Assembly (NCBI RefSeq): GCF_949987515.2
Contig: NW_027192673.1
Coordinates: 615,001 to 679,000, forward strand
Length of the DNA: 64,000 nt
Direction of reading: 5' to 3'
Source of the DNA: Delphinus delphis
Taxonomy: Eukaryota > Chordata > Mammalia > Artiodactyla > Delphinidae
A program made the position numbers and the translations under genes. Positions 48,971 to 61,604 of the stretch are shown piece by piece (within the stretch, counting starts at the first letter, position 1; every line of letters starts with the position of its first letter). Under the pieces are notes generated by a model that saw only the letters and a program-made list of their open reading frames with translations, was not told where the DNA came from and did not search any database.

Positions 48971-50549
48971 AACATTCCAGACGCTTTACTAACACTCTCC
49001 CGACTTGGAGAGTCAGTCCCTTAACCTCCTGTTTGGCCCAGTTTGCAATTTCTGCGGAAGATGAACAGGAATAGCGAGAACCAATGAGAGACTAGCTGGA
49101 GGTGTCTGGACGGGCAAATTTAACTCTCATTTCCCACCAGGAAGAGGAATTAACCAAAGGCTCAGCGTGCCGTGCCGGAAACAGATTAGGGCCTGAAGCC
49201 ATCCGGCGGTGTTGCGGCCAGGTCACAAGAAAGCGAGTTGAAGAAAGGAGCTCAGGGGCACTGTAATTCACAAACCTGCAGAGTTATAAATTACAGCTAT
49301 CGTTCAAAAATATACTGAAGTAAGGCTGCCAAGAGGACTTGAAAGCGGGGCAGAATTGCAGGAAACCGATTTCAGGAGGTAGACTGGAATTGCATTGAAA
49401 GCATAGGAAAAGAGGAAGAACGTCCACAATGATGCACTTGGCCAAAAAGGGCGTATGCGTTTTTTCCGGAATATATTCAGGAAAAAACGCATACGCCCTT
49501 TTTGGCCAACCAAGCAAGCTTGCAAAACAAATCTGCACTGCAATGAAGTCTCACTTCCCCCCGGTCAAAAGGGCCATCTGAAAAAAGTGTAAAATCCAGA
49601 AAGGCAGGACAGGCCATGGAGAACTGGGAGCCTTGTTATGCTGATGGGCGGGATGTAAATTGCCAACAGACACTCGGGAGAAGTGTATGGTGTTTCCTGA
49701 AACATCTAAAAAACAAAGCAACAGAGCCTAGGGCACTTCCACTTATGGTCCTATAGCTTAGGGAAATTAAAATCAAAAAGACACAGCCACCCCAAAGTTT
49801 GGAACGGCTCTGTTTACAAGGACCTCGTTTACAGTACAAGTTCAACATCGCAGAAAGTGAAAAATGGATAAACAAGTTGTGGTATTTACTTACAAAGCAA
49901 TATCACTCAGCAATGAAATCTATGTCATCAGGCCCTTAGCAGCGCAATGAGTGGATTCAGGTATGATGATTCTAACTGAAATAAGTCACACAGAAAAAGA
50001 AACATCATAAGATATCACTAATACACGGAATGGAAACTTGGCTACACAGGAACTGAATTCCAAAACAGAACAGGGTCTCAAATTTAGAAAACCAACTGAT
50101 GCTTCCTTAAGGGGAAAGGTGAGTTGGGGTGCTGCATAAAACCAGAGATTGAAATGAGCACAGATAAAGTTCCTTAAGCCAAATATGGAATAGACAAGAG
50201 GTACTCCTTGCTCAACGAAATGGACTCAACACCGCATATTAAACGCCTAAGAATGTACCTGACTAGTAAGTATCTTAAAACCTATGGATTGCTATGTTTC
50301 TGAAAGAGAATCAAGCATGTGTACAGGGGCATAAACGGAGCAGTGATACGATTGGAATGGTTCAGTGAGCAAATGAAGACCCTTTGAAATCATATTGCAT
50401 GGTACCCACTACACGGATCTCAACTCTCCAGGTTTAAGGTATTCTTCCTTCAGATAAAATATGCATGTGGAACCCAGAGTATGATCAACCGTGTGAACGG
50501 GAGACGTGTTCAAATATGTCTCAGTTTTCCTCCCCTGGTACTCGGGTGC
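48971..50549 (+). repeat. Satellite monomer U32 (1,579 bp, II-to-I recombinant)
   Basis: Subfamily II, then subfamily I 'ccaaaacag' near 50,060. One base lost in 'cagtcccttaacc' near 49,015. Hairpin 49,438-49,509 has one mismatch (ccggaatat). Begins a subgroup (U32-U34) sharing 'cggctctgtttacaagg' and 'ccaactgatgc'. Confidence 0.95.
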
Positions 50550-52128
50550 AACATTCCAGATGCTTTACTAACACTCTCCTCACTTGGAGAGTCAGCGCCT
50601 TTAACCTCCTGTTTGGCCCAGTTTGCAATTTCTGCGGAAGATGAACAGGAATAGGGAGAACCAATGAGAGACTAGCTGGAGGTGTCTGGACGGGCAAATT
50701 TAACTCTCATTTCCCACCAGGAAGAGGAAATAACCAAAGGATCAGCGTGCCGTGCCGGAACCAGATTAGGGACTGAAGCCATCCTGCGGTGTTGCGGACA
50801 GCTCAAAAGAAAGCGAGTTGAAGAAAGGAGCTCAGGGGCACTGTAATTCACAAACCTGCAGAGTTATAAATGACAGCTATCGTCCAAAAATATACTGAAG
50901 TAAGGCTGCCAAGAGGAATTGAAAGCGGGGCAGAATTGCAGGAAACCGATTTCAGGAGGTAGACTGGAATTGCATTGAAAGCATAGGAAAAGAGGCAGAA
51001 CGTCCACAATGATGCACTTGGCCAAAAAGGGCGTATGCGTTTTTTCCTGAATATATTCAGGAGAAAACGCATACGCCCTTTTTGGCCAACCAAGCAAGCT
51101 TGCAAAGGAAATCTGCACTACAATGAAGTCTCACTTCCCCCCGGTCAAAAGGGCCATCTGAAAAAGTGTAAAATCCAGAAAGGCAGGACAGGCCATGGAG
51201 AACTGGGAGCCTTGTTATGCTGATGGGCGGGATGTAAATTGCCAACAGACACTCGGGAGAAGTGTATGGTGTTTCCTGAAACATCTAAAAAACAAAGCAA
51301 CAGAGCCTAGGGCACTTCCACTTATGGTCCTATAGCTTAGGGAAATTAAAATCAAAAAGACACAGCCACCCCAAAGTTTGGGACGGCTCTGTTTACAAGG
51401 ACCTCATTTACAGTACAAGTTCAACATCGCAGAAAGTGAAAAATGGATAAAGAAGTTGTGGTATTTACTTACAAAGCAATATCACTCAGCAATGAAATCT
51501 ATGTCATCAGGCCCTTAGCAGCACAATGAGTGGATTCAGGTATGATGATTCTAACTGAAATAAGTCACACAGAAAAAGAAACATCATAAGATATCAGTAA
51601 TACACGGAATGTAAACTTGGCTACACAGGAACTGAATTACAGAACAGAACAGGGTCTCAAATTTAGAAAACCAACTGATGCTTGCTTAAGGGGAAAGGTG
51701 AGTTGGGGTGCTGCATAAAACCAGAGATTGAAATGAGCACAGATAAAGTTCCTTAAGCCAAATATGGAATAGAAAAGAGCTACTCCTTGCTCAACGAAAT
51801 GGACTCAACACCGCATATTAAACGCCTAAGAATGTACCTGACTAGTAAGTATCTTAAAACCTATGGATTGCTATGTCTCCAAAAGAGAATCAAGCATGTG
51901 TACAGGGGCATAAACGCAGCAGTGATAGGATTGGAGATGTTCGGTGAGCAAATGAAGAACCTTTGAAGTCATATTGCATGGTACCCATTCCACGGGTCTC
52001 AACTCTCCAGGTTTAAGGTATTCTTCCTTCAGCTAAAACATGCATGTAGAACCCAGAGTATGATCAACCATGTGAACGGGAGACGTGTTCAAATATGTCT
52101 CAGTTTTCCTCCCCTGGTACTTGGGTGC
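50550..52128 (+). repeat. Satellite monomer U33 (1,579 bp, subfamily II)
   Basis: Subfamily II. Hairpin 51,018-51,089 with one right-arm mismatch. One A lost from the run near 51,161. Shares private 'ggagatgttcgg', 'gaagaacct' and 'gcatgtagaacc' with U34. Confidence 0.95.
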
Positions 52129-53708
52129 AACATTCCAGACGCTTTACTAACACTCTCCCCACTTGGAGAGTCAGCGCCTTTAACCTCCTGTTTGGCCCAG
52201 TTTGCAATTTCTGCGGAAGATGAACAGGAATAGCGAGAACCAATGAGAGACTAGCTGGAGGTGTCTGGACGGGCAAATTTAACTCTCATTTCCCACCAGG
52301 AAGAGGAAATAAACAAAGGCTCAGCGTGCCGTGCCGGAACCAGATTAGGGCCTGAAGCCATCCTGCGGTGTTGCGGCCACCTCACAAAAAAGCGAGTTGA
52401 AGAAAGGAGCTCAGGGGCACTGTAATTCACAAACCTGCAGAGTTATAAATGACAGCTATCGTCCAAAAATATACTGAAGTAAGGCTGCCAAGAGGACTTG
52501 AAAGCGGGGCAGAATTGCAGGAAACCGATTTCAGGAGGTAGACTGGAATTGCATTGAAAGCATAGGAAAAGAGGCAGAACGTCCACAATGATGCACTTGG
52601 CCAAAAAGGGCGTATGCGTTTTTTCCGGAATATATTCAGGAAAAAACGCATACGCCCTTTTTGGCCAACCAAGCAAGCTTGCAAAGGAAATCTGCACTAC
52701 AATGAAGTCTCACTTCCCCCCGGTGAAAAGGGCCATCTGTAAAAAGTGTAAAATCCAGAAAGGCAGGACAGGCCATGGAGAACTGGGAGCCTTGTTATGC
52801 TGATGGGCGGGATGTAAATTGCCAACAGACACTCCGGAGAAGTGTATGGTGCTTCCTGAAACATCTAAAAACCAAAGCAACAGAGCCTAGGGCACTTCCA
52901 CTTATGGTCCTATAGCTTAGGGAAATTAAAATCAAAAAGACACAGCCACCCCAAAGTTTGGAACGGCTCTGTTTACAAGGACCTAGTTTACAGTACAAGT
53001 TCAACATCGCAGAAAGTGAAAAATGGATAAAGAAGTTGTGGTATTTACTTACAAAGCAATATCACTCAGCAATGAAATCTATGTCATCAGGCCCTTAGCA
53101 GCACAATGAGTGGATTCAGGTATGATGATTCTAACTGAAATAAGTCACACAGAAAAAGAAACTTCATAAGATATCAGTAATACACGGAATGTAAACTTGG
53201 CTACACAGGAACTGAATTACAGAACAGAACAGGGTCTCAAATTTAGAAAACCAACTGATGCTTGCTTAAGGGGAAAGGTGAGTTGGGGTGCTGCATAAAA
53301 CCAGAGATTGAAATGAGCACAGATAAAGTTCCTTAAGCCAAATATGGAATAGACAAGAGCTATTCCTTGCTCAACGAAATGGACTCAACACCCCATATTA
53401 AACGCCTAAGAATGTACCTGACTAGTAAGTATCTTCAAACCTATGGATTGCTATGTCTCCAAAAGAGAATCAAGCATGTGTACAGGGGCATAAACGCAGC
53501 AGTGATAGGATTGGAGATGTTCGGTGAGCAAATGAAGAACCTGTGAAGTCATATTGCATGGTACCCATTACACGGGTCTCAACTCTCCAGGTTTAAGGTA
53601 TTCTTCCTTCAGCTAAAACATGCATGTAGAACCCAGAGTATGATCAACCATGTGAACGGGAGACGTGTTCAAATATGTCTCAGTTTTCCTCCCCTGGTAC
53701 TCGGGTGC
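52129..53708 (+). repeat. Satellite monomer U34 (1,580 bp, subfamily II)
   Basis: Subfamily II, closest to U33 by shared private variants. Hairpin 52,597-52,668 has one mismatch (ccggaatat). Confidence 0.95.
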
Positions 53709-55287
53709 AACATTCCAGACGCTTTACTAACACTCTCTCCACTTGGAGAGTCAGCGCCTTTAACCTCCTGTTTGGCCCAGTTTGCAATTTCTGCGGAAGA
53801 TGAACAGGAATAGCGAGAACCAATGAGAGACTAGCTGGAGGTGTCTGGACGGGCAAATTTAACTCTCATTTCCCACCAGGAAGAGGAAATAAACAAAGGC
53901 TCAGCGTGCCGTGCTGGAACCAGATTAGGGCCTGAAGCCATCCTGCGGTGTTGCGGCCACCTCACAAGAAAGCGAGTTGAAGAAAGGAGCTCAGGGGCAC
54001 TGTAATTCACAAACCTGCAGAGTTATAAATGACAGCTATTGTCCAAAAATATACTGAAGTAAGGCTGCCAAGAGGACTTAAAAGCGGGGCAGAATTGCAG
54101 GAAACCGATTTCAGGAGGTAGACTGGAATTGCATTGAAAGCATAGGAAAAGAGGCAGAACGTCCACAATGATGCACTTGGCCAAAAAGGGCGTATGCGTT
54201 TTTTCTGGAATATATTCAGGAAAAAACGCATACGCCCTTTTTGGCAAACCAAGCAAGCTTGCAAAGGAAATCTGCACTACAATGAAGTCTCACTTCCCCC
54301 CGGTGAAAAGGGCCATCTGAAAAAAGTGTAAAATCCAGAAAGGCAGGACAGGCCATGGAGAACTGGGAGCCTTGTTATGCTGATGGGCGGGATGTAAATT
54401 GCCAACAGACACTCGAGAGAAGTGTATGCTGTTTCCTGAAACATCTAAAAAACAAAGCAACAGAGCCTAGGGCACTTCCACTTATGGTCCTATAGCTTAG
54501 GGAAATTAAAATCAAAAAGACACAGCCACCCCAAAGTTTGGGACGCCTCTGTTTACAAGAACCTCGTTTACAGTACAAGTTCAACATCGCAGAAAGTGAA
54601 AAATGTATAAAGAAGTTGTGGTATTTACTTACAAAGCAATATCACTCAGCAATGAAATCTATGTCATCAGGCCCTTAGAAGCACAATGAGTGGATTCAGG
54701 TATGATGATTCTAACTGAAATAAGTCACACAGAAAAAGAAACATCATAAGATATCAGTAATACACGGAATGTAAACTTGGCTACACAGGAACTGAATTAC
54801 AGAACAGAACAGGGTCTCAAATTTAGAAAACCAACTTATGCTTGCTTAAGGGGAAAGGTGAGTTGGGGTGCTGCATAAAAGCAGAGATGGAAATGAGCAC
54901 AGATAAAGTTCCTTAAGCCAAATATGTAATAGACAAGAGCTACTCCTTGCTCAACGAAATGGACTAAACACCGCATATTAAATGCCTAAGAATGTACCTG
55001 ACGAGTAAGTATCTTAACACCTATGGATTGCTATGTCTCCGAAAGAGAATCAAGCATGTGTACAGGGGCATAAACGCAGCAGTGATAGGATTGGAGAGGT
55101 TCGGTGAGCAAATGAAGACCCTTTGAAGTCATATTGCATGGTACCCATTCCACGGGTCTCAACTCTCCAGGTTTAAGGTATTCTTCCTTCAGCTAAAAAT
55201 GCATGTGGAACCCAGAGTATGATCAACCGTGTGAACGGGAGACGTGTTCAAATATGTCTCAGTTTTCATACCCTGGTACTCGGGTGC
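53709..55287 (+). repeat. Satellite monomer U35 (1,579 bp, subfamily II)
   Basis: Subfamily II. Hairpin 54,177-54,248 has mismatches at the centre and outer end (tctggaatat, ggcaaacc). One base lost in 'gctaaaaatgcatg' near 55,195. Confidence 0.95.
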
Positions 55288-56867
55288 AACATTCCAGACG
55301 CTTTACTAACACTCTCCCGACTTGGAGAGTCAGCGCCTTCAACCTCCTGTTTGGCCCAGTTTGCAATTTCTGCGGAAGATGAACAGGAATAACGAGAACC
55401 AATGAGAGACTAGCTGGAGGTGTCTGGACGGGCAAATTTAACTCTCATTTCCCACCAGGAAGAGGAATTAACCAAAGGCTCAGCATGCCGTGCCGGAACC
55501 AGATTAGGGCCTGAAGCCATCCTGCGGTGTTGTGGCCAGCTCACAAGAAAGCGAGTTGAAGAAAGGAGCTCAGGGGCACTGTAATGCACAAACCTGCAGA
55601 GTTATAAATGACAGCTATCGTCCAAAAATATACTGAAGTAAGGCTGCCAAGAGGACTTGAAAGCGGGGCAGAATTGCAGGAAACCGATTTCAGGAGGTAG
55701 ACTGGAATTGCATTGAAAGCATAGGAAAAGAGGCAGAGCGTCCACAATGATGCACTTGGCCAAAAAGGGCGTATGCGTTTTTTCCTGAATATATTCAGGA
55801 AAAAACGCATACGCCCTTTTTGGCCAACCAAGCAAACTTGCAAAGGAAATCTGCACTACAATGAAGTCTCACTTCCCCCCGGTCAAATGGGCTATCAGAA
55901 AAAAGTGTAAAATCCAGAAAACCAGGACAGGCCACGGAGAACTGGGAGCCTTGTTATGCTGATGGGCGGGATGTAAATTGCCAACAGACACTCCGGAGAA
56001 GTGTATGGTGTTTCCTGAAACATCTAAAAAACAAAGCAACAGAGCCTAGGGCACTTCCACTTATGGTCCTATAGCTTAGGGAAATTAAAATGAAAAAGAC
56101 ACAGCCACCCCAAAGTTTGGGACGCCTCTGTTTACAAGAACCTCGTTTACCGTACAAGTTCAATATCAGAGAAAGTGAAAAATAGATAAAGAACTAGTGG
56201 TACTTACGTACAATGCAGTATCACTCAGCAATGAAATCTATGTCATCAGGCCCGTAGCAGCATAATGAGTGGATTCAGGTACGATGATTCTAACTGAAAT
56301 AAGTCACACAGAAAAAGAAACATCATAAGATATCACTAATACACGGAATGTAAACTTGGCTACACAGGAACTGAATTCCAAAACAGAACAGGGTTTCAAA
56401 TTTAGAAAACCAACTTATGCTTGCTTAAGGGGAAAGGTGAGTTGGGGTGCTGCATAAAACCAGAGATTGAAATGAGCACAGATAAAGTTCCTTAAGCCAA
56501 ACACGGAATAGACAAGAGCTACTCCTTGCTCAACGAAATGGACTCAACACCCCATATTAAACGCCTAAGAATGTACCTGACTAGTAAGTATCTTAAAACC
56601 TATGGATTGCTATGTCTCCAAAAGAGAATCAAGCGTGTGTACAGGGGCATGAACGCAGCAGTGATAGGATTGGAGAGGTTTGGTGAGCAAATGAAGACCC
56701 TTTGAAGTCATATTGCATGGTACCCATTCCACGGGTCTCAACTCTCCAGGTTTAAGGTATTCTTCCTTCAGCTAAAACATGCATGTGGAACCCAGAGTAT
56801 GATCAACCGTGTGAACGGGAGACGTGTTCAAATATGTCTCAGTTTTCGTCCCCTGGTACTCGGGTGC
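55288..56867 (+). repeat. Satellite monomer U36 (1,580 bp, subfamily I)
   Basis: Subfamily I with a perfect hairpin, 55,756-55,827. Last unit before the region that repeats the start of the window. Confidence 0.95.
55756..55827. repeat. 72-bp perfect palindrome of U36
   Basis: Both arms intact and fully complementary. Confidence 0.9.
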
Positions 56868-58446
56868 AACATTGCAGACGCTTTCCTAACACTCTCCCCA
56901 CTTGGAGAGTCAGCGCCTTTAACCTCCTGTTTGGCCCAGTTTGCAATTTCTGCGGAAGATGAACAGGAATAGCGAGAACCAATGAGAGAGTAGCTGGAAG
57001 TGTCTGGACGGGCAAATTTAACTCTCATTTCCCACCAGGAAGAGGAAATAACCAAAGGCTCAGCGTGCTGTGTCGGAACCAGATGAGGGCCTGAAGCCAT
57101 CCTGCGATGTTGTGGCCAGCTCAAAAGAAAGCGACTTGAAGAAAGGAGCTCAGGGGCACTGTAATGCACAAACCTGCAGAGTTATAAATGACAGCTATCG
57201 TCCAATAATATACTGAAGTAAGGCTGCCAAGAGGACTTGAAAGCGGGGCAGAATTGCAGGAAACCGATTTCAGGAGGTAGACTGGAATTGCATTGAAAGC
57301 ATAGGAATAGAGGCAGAACGTCCACAATGATACACTTGGTCAAAAAGGGCGTATGCGTTTTTTCCTGAATATATTCAGGAGAAAACGCATACGCCCTTTT
57401 TGGCCAACCAAGCAAGCTTGCAAAGGAAATCTGCACTACAATGAAGTCTCACTTCCCCCGGGTCAAAAGGGCCATCTTAATAAAGTGTAAAATCCAGAAA
57501 GGCAGCACAGGCCATGGAGAACTGGGAGCCTTGTTATGCTGAGGGGCGGGATGTAAATTGCCAACAGACACTCGGGAGAAGTGTATGGTGTTTCCTGAAA
57601 CATCTCAAAAACAAAGCAACAGAGCCTAGGGCACTTCCACTTATGGTCCTATAGCTTAGGGAAATTAAAATAAAAAGACACAGCCACCCCAAAGTTTGGG
57701 ACGTCTCTGTTTACAAGAACCTCCTTTACAGTACAAGTTCATCATCGCAGAAAGTGAAAAATGGATAAACAACTTGTGGTATTTACTTACAAAGCAATAT
57801 CACTCAGCAATGAAATCTATGTCATCAGGCCCTTAGCAGCACAATGAGTGGATTCAGGTATGATGATTCTAACTGAAATAAGTCACACAGAAAAAGAAAC
57901 ATCATAAGATATCTGTAATATACGGAATGTAAACTTGGCTACACAGGAACTGAATTACAGAACAGAACAGGGTCTCAAATTTAGAAAACCAACTTATGCT
58001 TGCTTAAGGGGAAAGGTGAGTTGGGGTGCTGCATAAAACCAGAGATTGAAATGAGCACAGATAAAGTTCCTTAAGCCAAATATGGAATAGACAACTGGTA
58101 CTCCTTGCTCAACGAAATGGACTCAACACCGCATATTAAACGCCTCAGAATGTACCTGACTAGTAAGTATCTTAAAACCTATGGATTGTTATGTCTCCGA
58201 AAGAGAATCAAGCATGTGTACAGGGGCATAAACACAGCAGTGATAGGATTGGAGAGGTTCGGTGAGCAAATGAAGACCCTTTGAAATCATATTGCATGGT
58301 ACCCAGTACACGGGTCTCAACTCTCCAGGTTTAAGGTATTCTTCCTTCAGCTAAAACATGCATGTGGAACCCAGAGTATGATCAACCATGTGAACGGGAG
58401 ACGTGTTCAAATATGTCTCAGTTTTCCGCCCCTGGTACTCGGGTGC
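56868..58446 (+). repeat. Satellite monomer U37 (1,579 bp, hybrid of U1-like left and U2-like right parts)
   Basis: The first 306 or so bases carry U1's private variants. From about 57,204 ('ccaataatat') it follows U2. The switch lies between about 57,174 and 57,204. Hairpin 57,336-57,407 shares U2's mismatches. This is the footprint expected when out-of-register copies recombine. Confidence 0.95.
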
Positions 58447-60025
58447 AACATTCCAGATGCTTTACTAACACTCTCCCCACTTGGAGAGTCAGCGCCTTTA
58501 ACCTCCTGTTTGGCCCAGTTTGCAATTTCTGCGGAAGATGAACAGGAATAGGGAGAACCAATGAGAGACTAGCTGGAGGTGTCTGGACGGGCAAATTTAA
58601 CTCTCAATTCCCACGAGGAAGAGGAAATAACCAAAGGCTCAGTGTGCCGAGCCGGAAACAGATTAGGGCCTGAAGCCATCCTGCGGTGTTGCGGCCAGCT
58701 CAAAAGAAAGCGAGTTGAAGAAAGGAGCTCAGGGGCACTGTAATTCACAAACCTGCAGAGTTATAAATGACAGCTATCGTCCAAAAATATACTGAAGTAA
58801 GGCTGCCAAGAGGACTTGAAAGCGGGGCAGAATTGCAGGAAACCGATTTCAGGAGGTAGACTGGAATTGCATTGAAAGCATAGGAAAAGAGGCAGAACGC
58901 CCACAATTATGCACTTGGCCAAAAAGGGCGTATGCGTTTTTTCCTGAATATATTCAGGAAAAAACGCATACGCACTTTTTGGCCAACCAAGCAAGCAGGC
59001 AAAGCAAATCTGCACTACAATGAAGTCTCACTTCCCCCTTGTCAAAAGAGCCATCTGCAAAAAGTGTAAAATCCAGAAAGGCAGGACAGGCCATGGAGAA
59101 CTGGGAGCCTTGTTATGCTGATGGGCGGGATGTAAATTGCCAACAGACACTCGGGAGAAGTGTATGGTGCTTCCTGAAACATCTAAAAAACAAAGCAACA
59201 GAGCCTAGGGCACTTTCACTTATGGTCCTATAGCTTAGAGATATTAATATCAAAAAGACACAGCCACCCCAAAGTTTGGGACGCCTCTGCTTACAAGAAC
59301 CTTGTTTACCGTACAAGTTCAATATCACAGAAAGTGAAAAATGGATAAAGAACTTGTGGTACTTACGTACAATGAAGTATCACTCAGCAATGAAATCTAT
59401 GTCATCAGCCCGTAGCAGCATAATGAGTGGATTCAGGTATGATGATTCTAACTGAAATAAGTCACACAGAAAATGAAACATCATAAGATATCAGTAATAC
59501 ACGGAATGTAAACTTGGCTACACAGGAACTGAATTACAGAACAGAACAGGGTCTCAAATTTAGAAAACCAACTTATGCTTGCTTAAGGGGAAAGGTGAGT
59601 TGGGGTGCTGCATAAAACCAGAGATTGAAATGAGCACAGATAAAGTTCCTTAAGCCAAATATGGAATAGACAAGAGCTACTCCTTGCTCAACGAAATGGA
59701 CTCAACAACGCATATTAAACGCCTAAGAATGTACCTGACTAGTAAGTATCTTAAAACCTACGGATTGCTATGTCTCCAAAAGAGAATCAAGCATGTGTAC
59801 AGGGGCATAAACGCAGCAGTGATAGGACTGGAGAGGTTCGGTGAGCAAATGAAGACCCTTTGAAGTCATATTGCATGGTACCCATTCCACGGGTCTCAAC
59901 TCTCCAGGTTTAAGGTATTCTTCCTTCAGCTAAAACATGCATGTGGATCCCAGAGTATGATCAACCATGTGAACGGGAGACGTGTTCAAATATGTCTCAG
60001 TTTTCCTCCCCTGGTACTCGGGTGC
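58447..60025 (+). repeat. Satellite monomer U38 (1,579 bp, counterpart of U3)
   Basis: Shares U3's lost HindIII site, its BamHI site (here 59,945-59,950), its 'agagatattaatatc' variant and its I-to-II switch. Hairpin 58,915-58,986. Confidence 0.95.
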
Positions 60026-61604
60026 AACATTCCCGATCCTTTACTAACACTCTCCCGACTTGGAGAGTCAGTCCCTTTAACCTCCTGTTTGGCCCAGTTT
60101 GCAATTTCTGCGGAAGATGAACAGGAATAGCGAGAACCAATGAGAGACTAGCTGGAGGTGTCTGGACGGGCAAATTTAACTCTCATTTCCCACCAGGAAG
60201 AGGAATTAACCAAAGGCTCAGCGTGCCGTGCCGGAACCAGATTAGGACCTGAAGCCATCCTGCGGTGTTGCGGCCAGGTCACAAGAAAGCGAGTTGAAGA
60301 AAGGAGCTCGGGGCACTGTAATTCACAAACCTGCAGAGTTATAAAAGACAGCTATCGTCCAAAAATATACTAAAGTAAGGCTGTCAAGAGGACTTGAAAG
60401 CGGGGCAGAATTGCAGGAAACCGATTTCAGGAGGTAGACTGGAATTGCATTGAAAGCATAGGAAAAGAGGCAGAACGTCCACAATGATGCACTTGGCCAA
60501 AAAGGGCGTATGTGTTTTTTCCTGAATATATTCAGGAAAAAACGTATACGCCCTTTTTGGCCAACCAAGCAAGCTTGCAAAGGAAATCTGCACTACAATG
60601 AAGTCTCACTTCCCCCCGGTCAAAAGGGCCATCTGAAAAAAGTGTAAAATCCAGAAAGGCAGGACAGGCCATGGAGAACTGGGAGCCTTGTTATGCTGAT
60701 GGGCGGGATGTAAATTGCCAACAGACACTCGGGAGAAGTGTATGGTGTTTCCTGAAACATCTAAAAAACAAAGCAATAGAGCCTAGGGCACTTCCACTTA
60801 TGGTCCTATAGCTTAGGGAAATTAAAATCTAAAAGACACAGCCACCCCAAAGTTTGGGACGCCTCTGTTTACAAGAACCTCATTTACCGTACAAGTTCAG
60901 TATCACGGAAAGTGAAAAATGGATAAAGAACATGTGGTACTTACGTACAATGCAGTATCACTCAGCAATGAAATCTATGTCATCAGGCCCGTAGCAGCAT
61001 AATGAGTGGATTCAGGTACGATGATTCTAACTGAAATAAGTCACACAGAAAACGAAACATCATAAGATATCACTAATACACGGAATGTAAACTTGGCTAC
61101 ACAGGAACTGAATTCCAAAACAGAACAGGGTCTCAAATTTAGAAAACCAACTTATGCTTGCTTAAGGGGAAAGGTGAGTTGGGGTGCTGCATAAAACCAG
61201 AGATTGAAATGAGCACAGATAAAGTTCCTTAAGCCAAATATGGAATAGACAAGAGCTACTCCTTGCTCAACAAAATGGACTCAACACCGCATATTAAACG
61301 CCTAAGAATGTACCTGACTAGTAAGTATCTTAAAACCTATGGATTGCTATGTCTCCGAAAGAGAATCAAGCATGTGTACAGGGGCATAAACGCAGCAGTG
61401 ATAGGATTGGAGAGGTTCGGTGAGCAAATGAAGACCCTTTGAAGTCATATTGCATGGTACCCATTCCACGGGATTCAAGTACCCAGGTTTAAGGTATTCT
61501 TCCTTCAGCTAAAACATGCATGTGGAACCCAGAGTATGATCAACCATGTGATCGGGAGACGTGTTCAAATATGTCTCAGTTTTCGTACCCTGGTACTCGG
61601 GTGC
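60026..61604 (+). repeat. Satellite monomer U39 (1,579 bp, counterpart of U4)
   Basis: Shares U4's private variants and its doubly mismatched hairpin (60,493-60,564). Differs at a few bases, for example 'cattcccgatcc' near 60,030. Confidence 0.95.
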
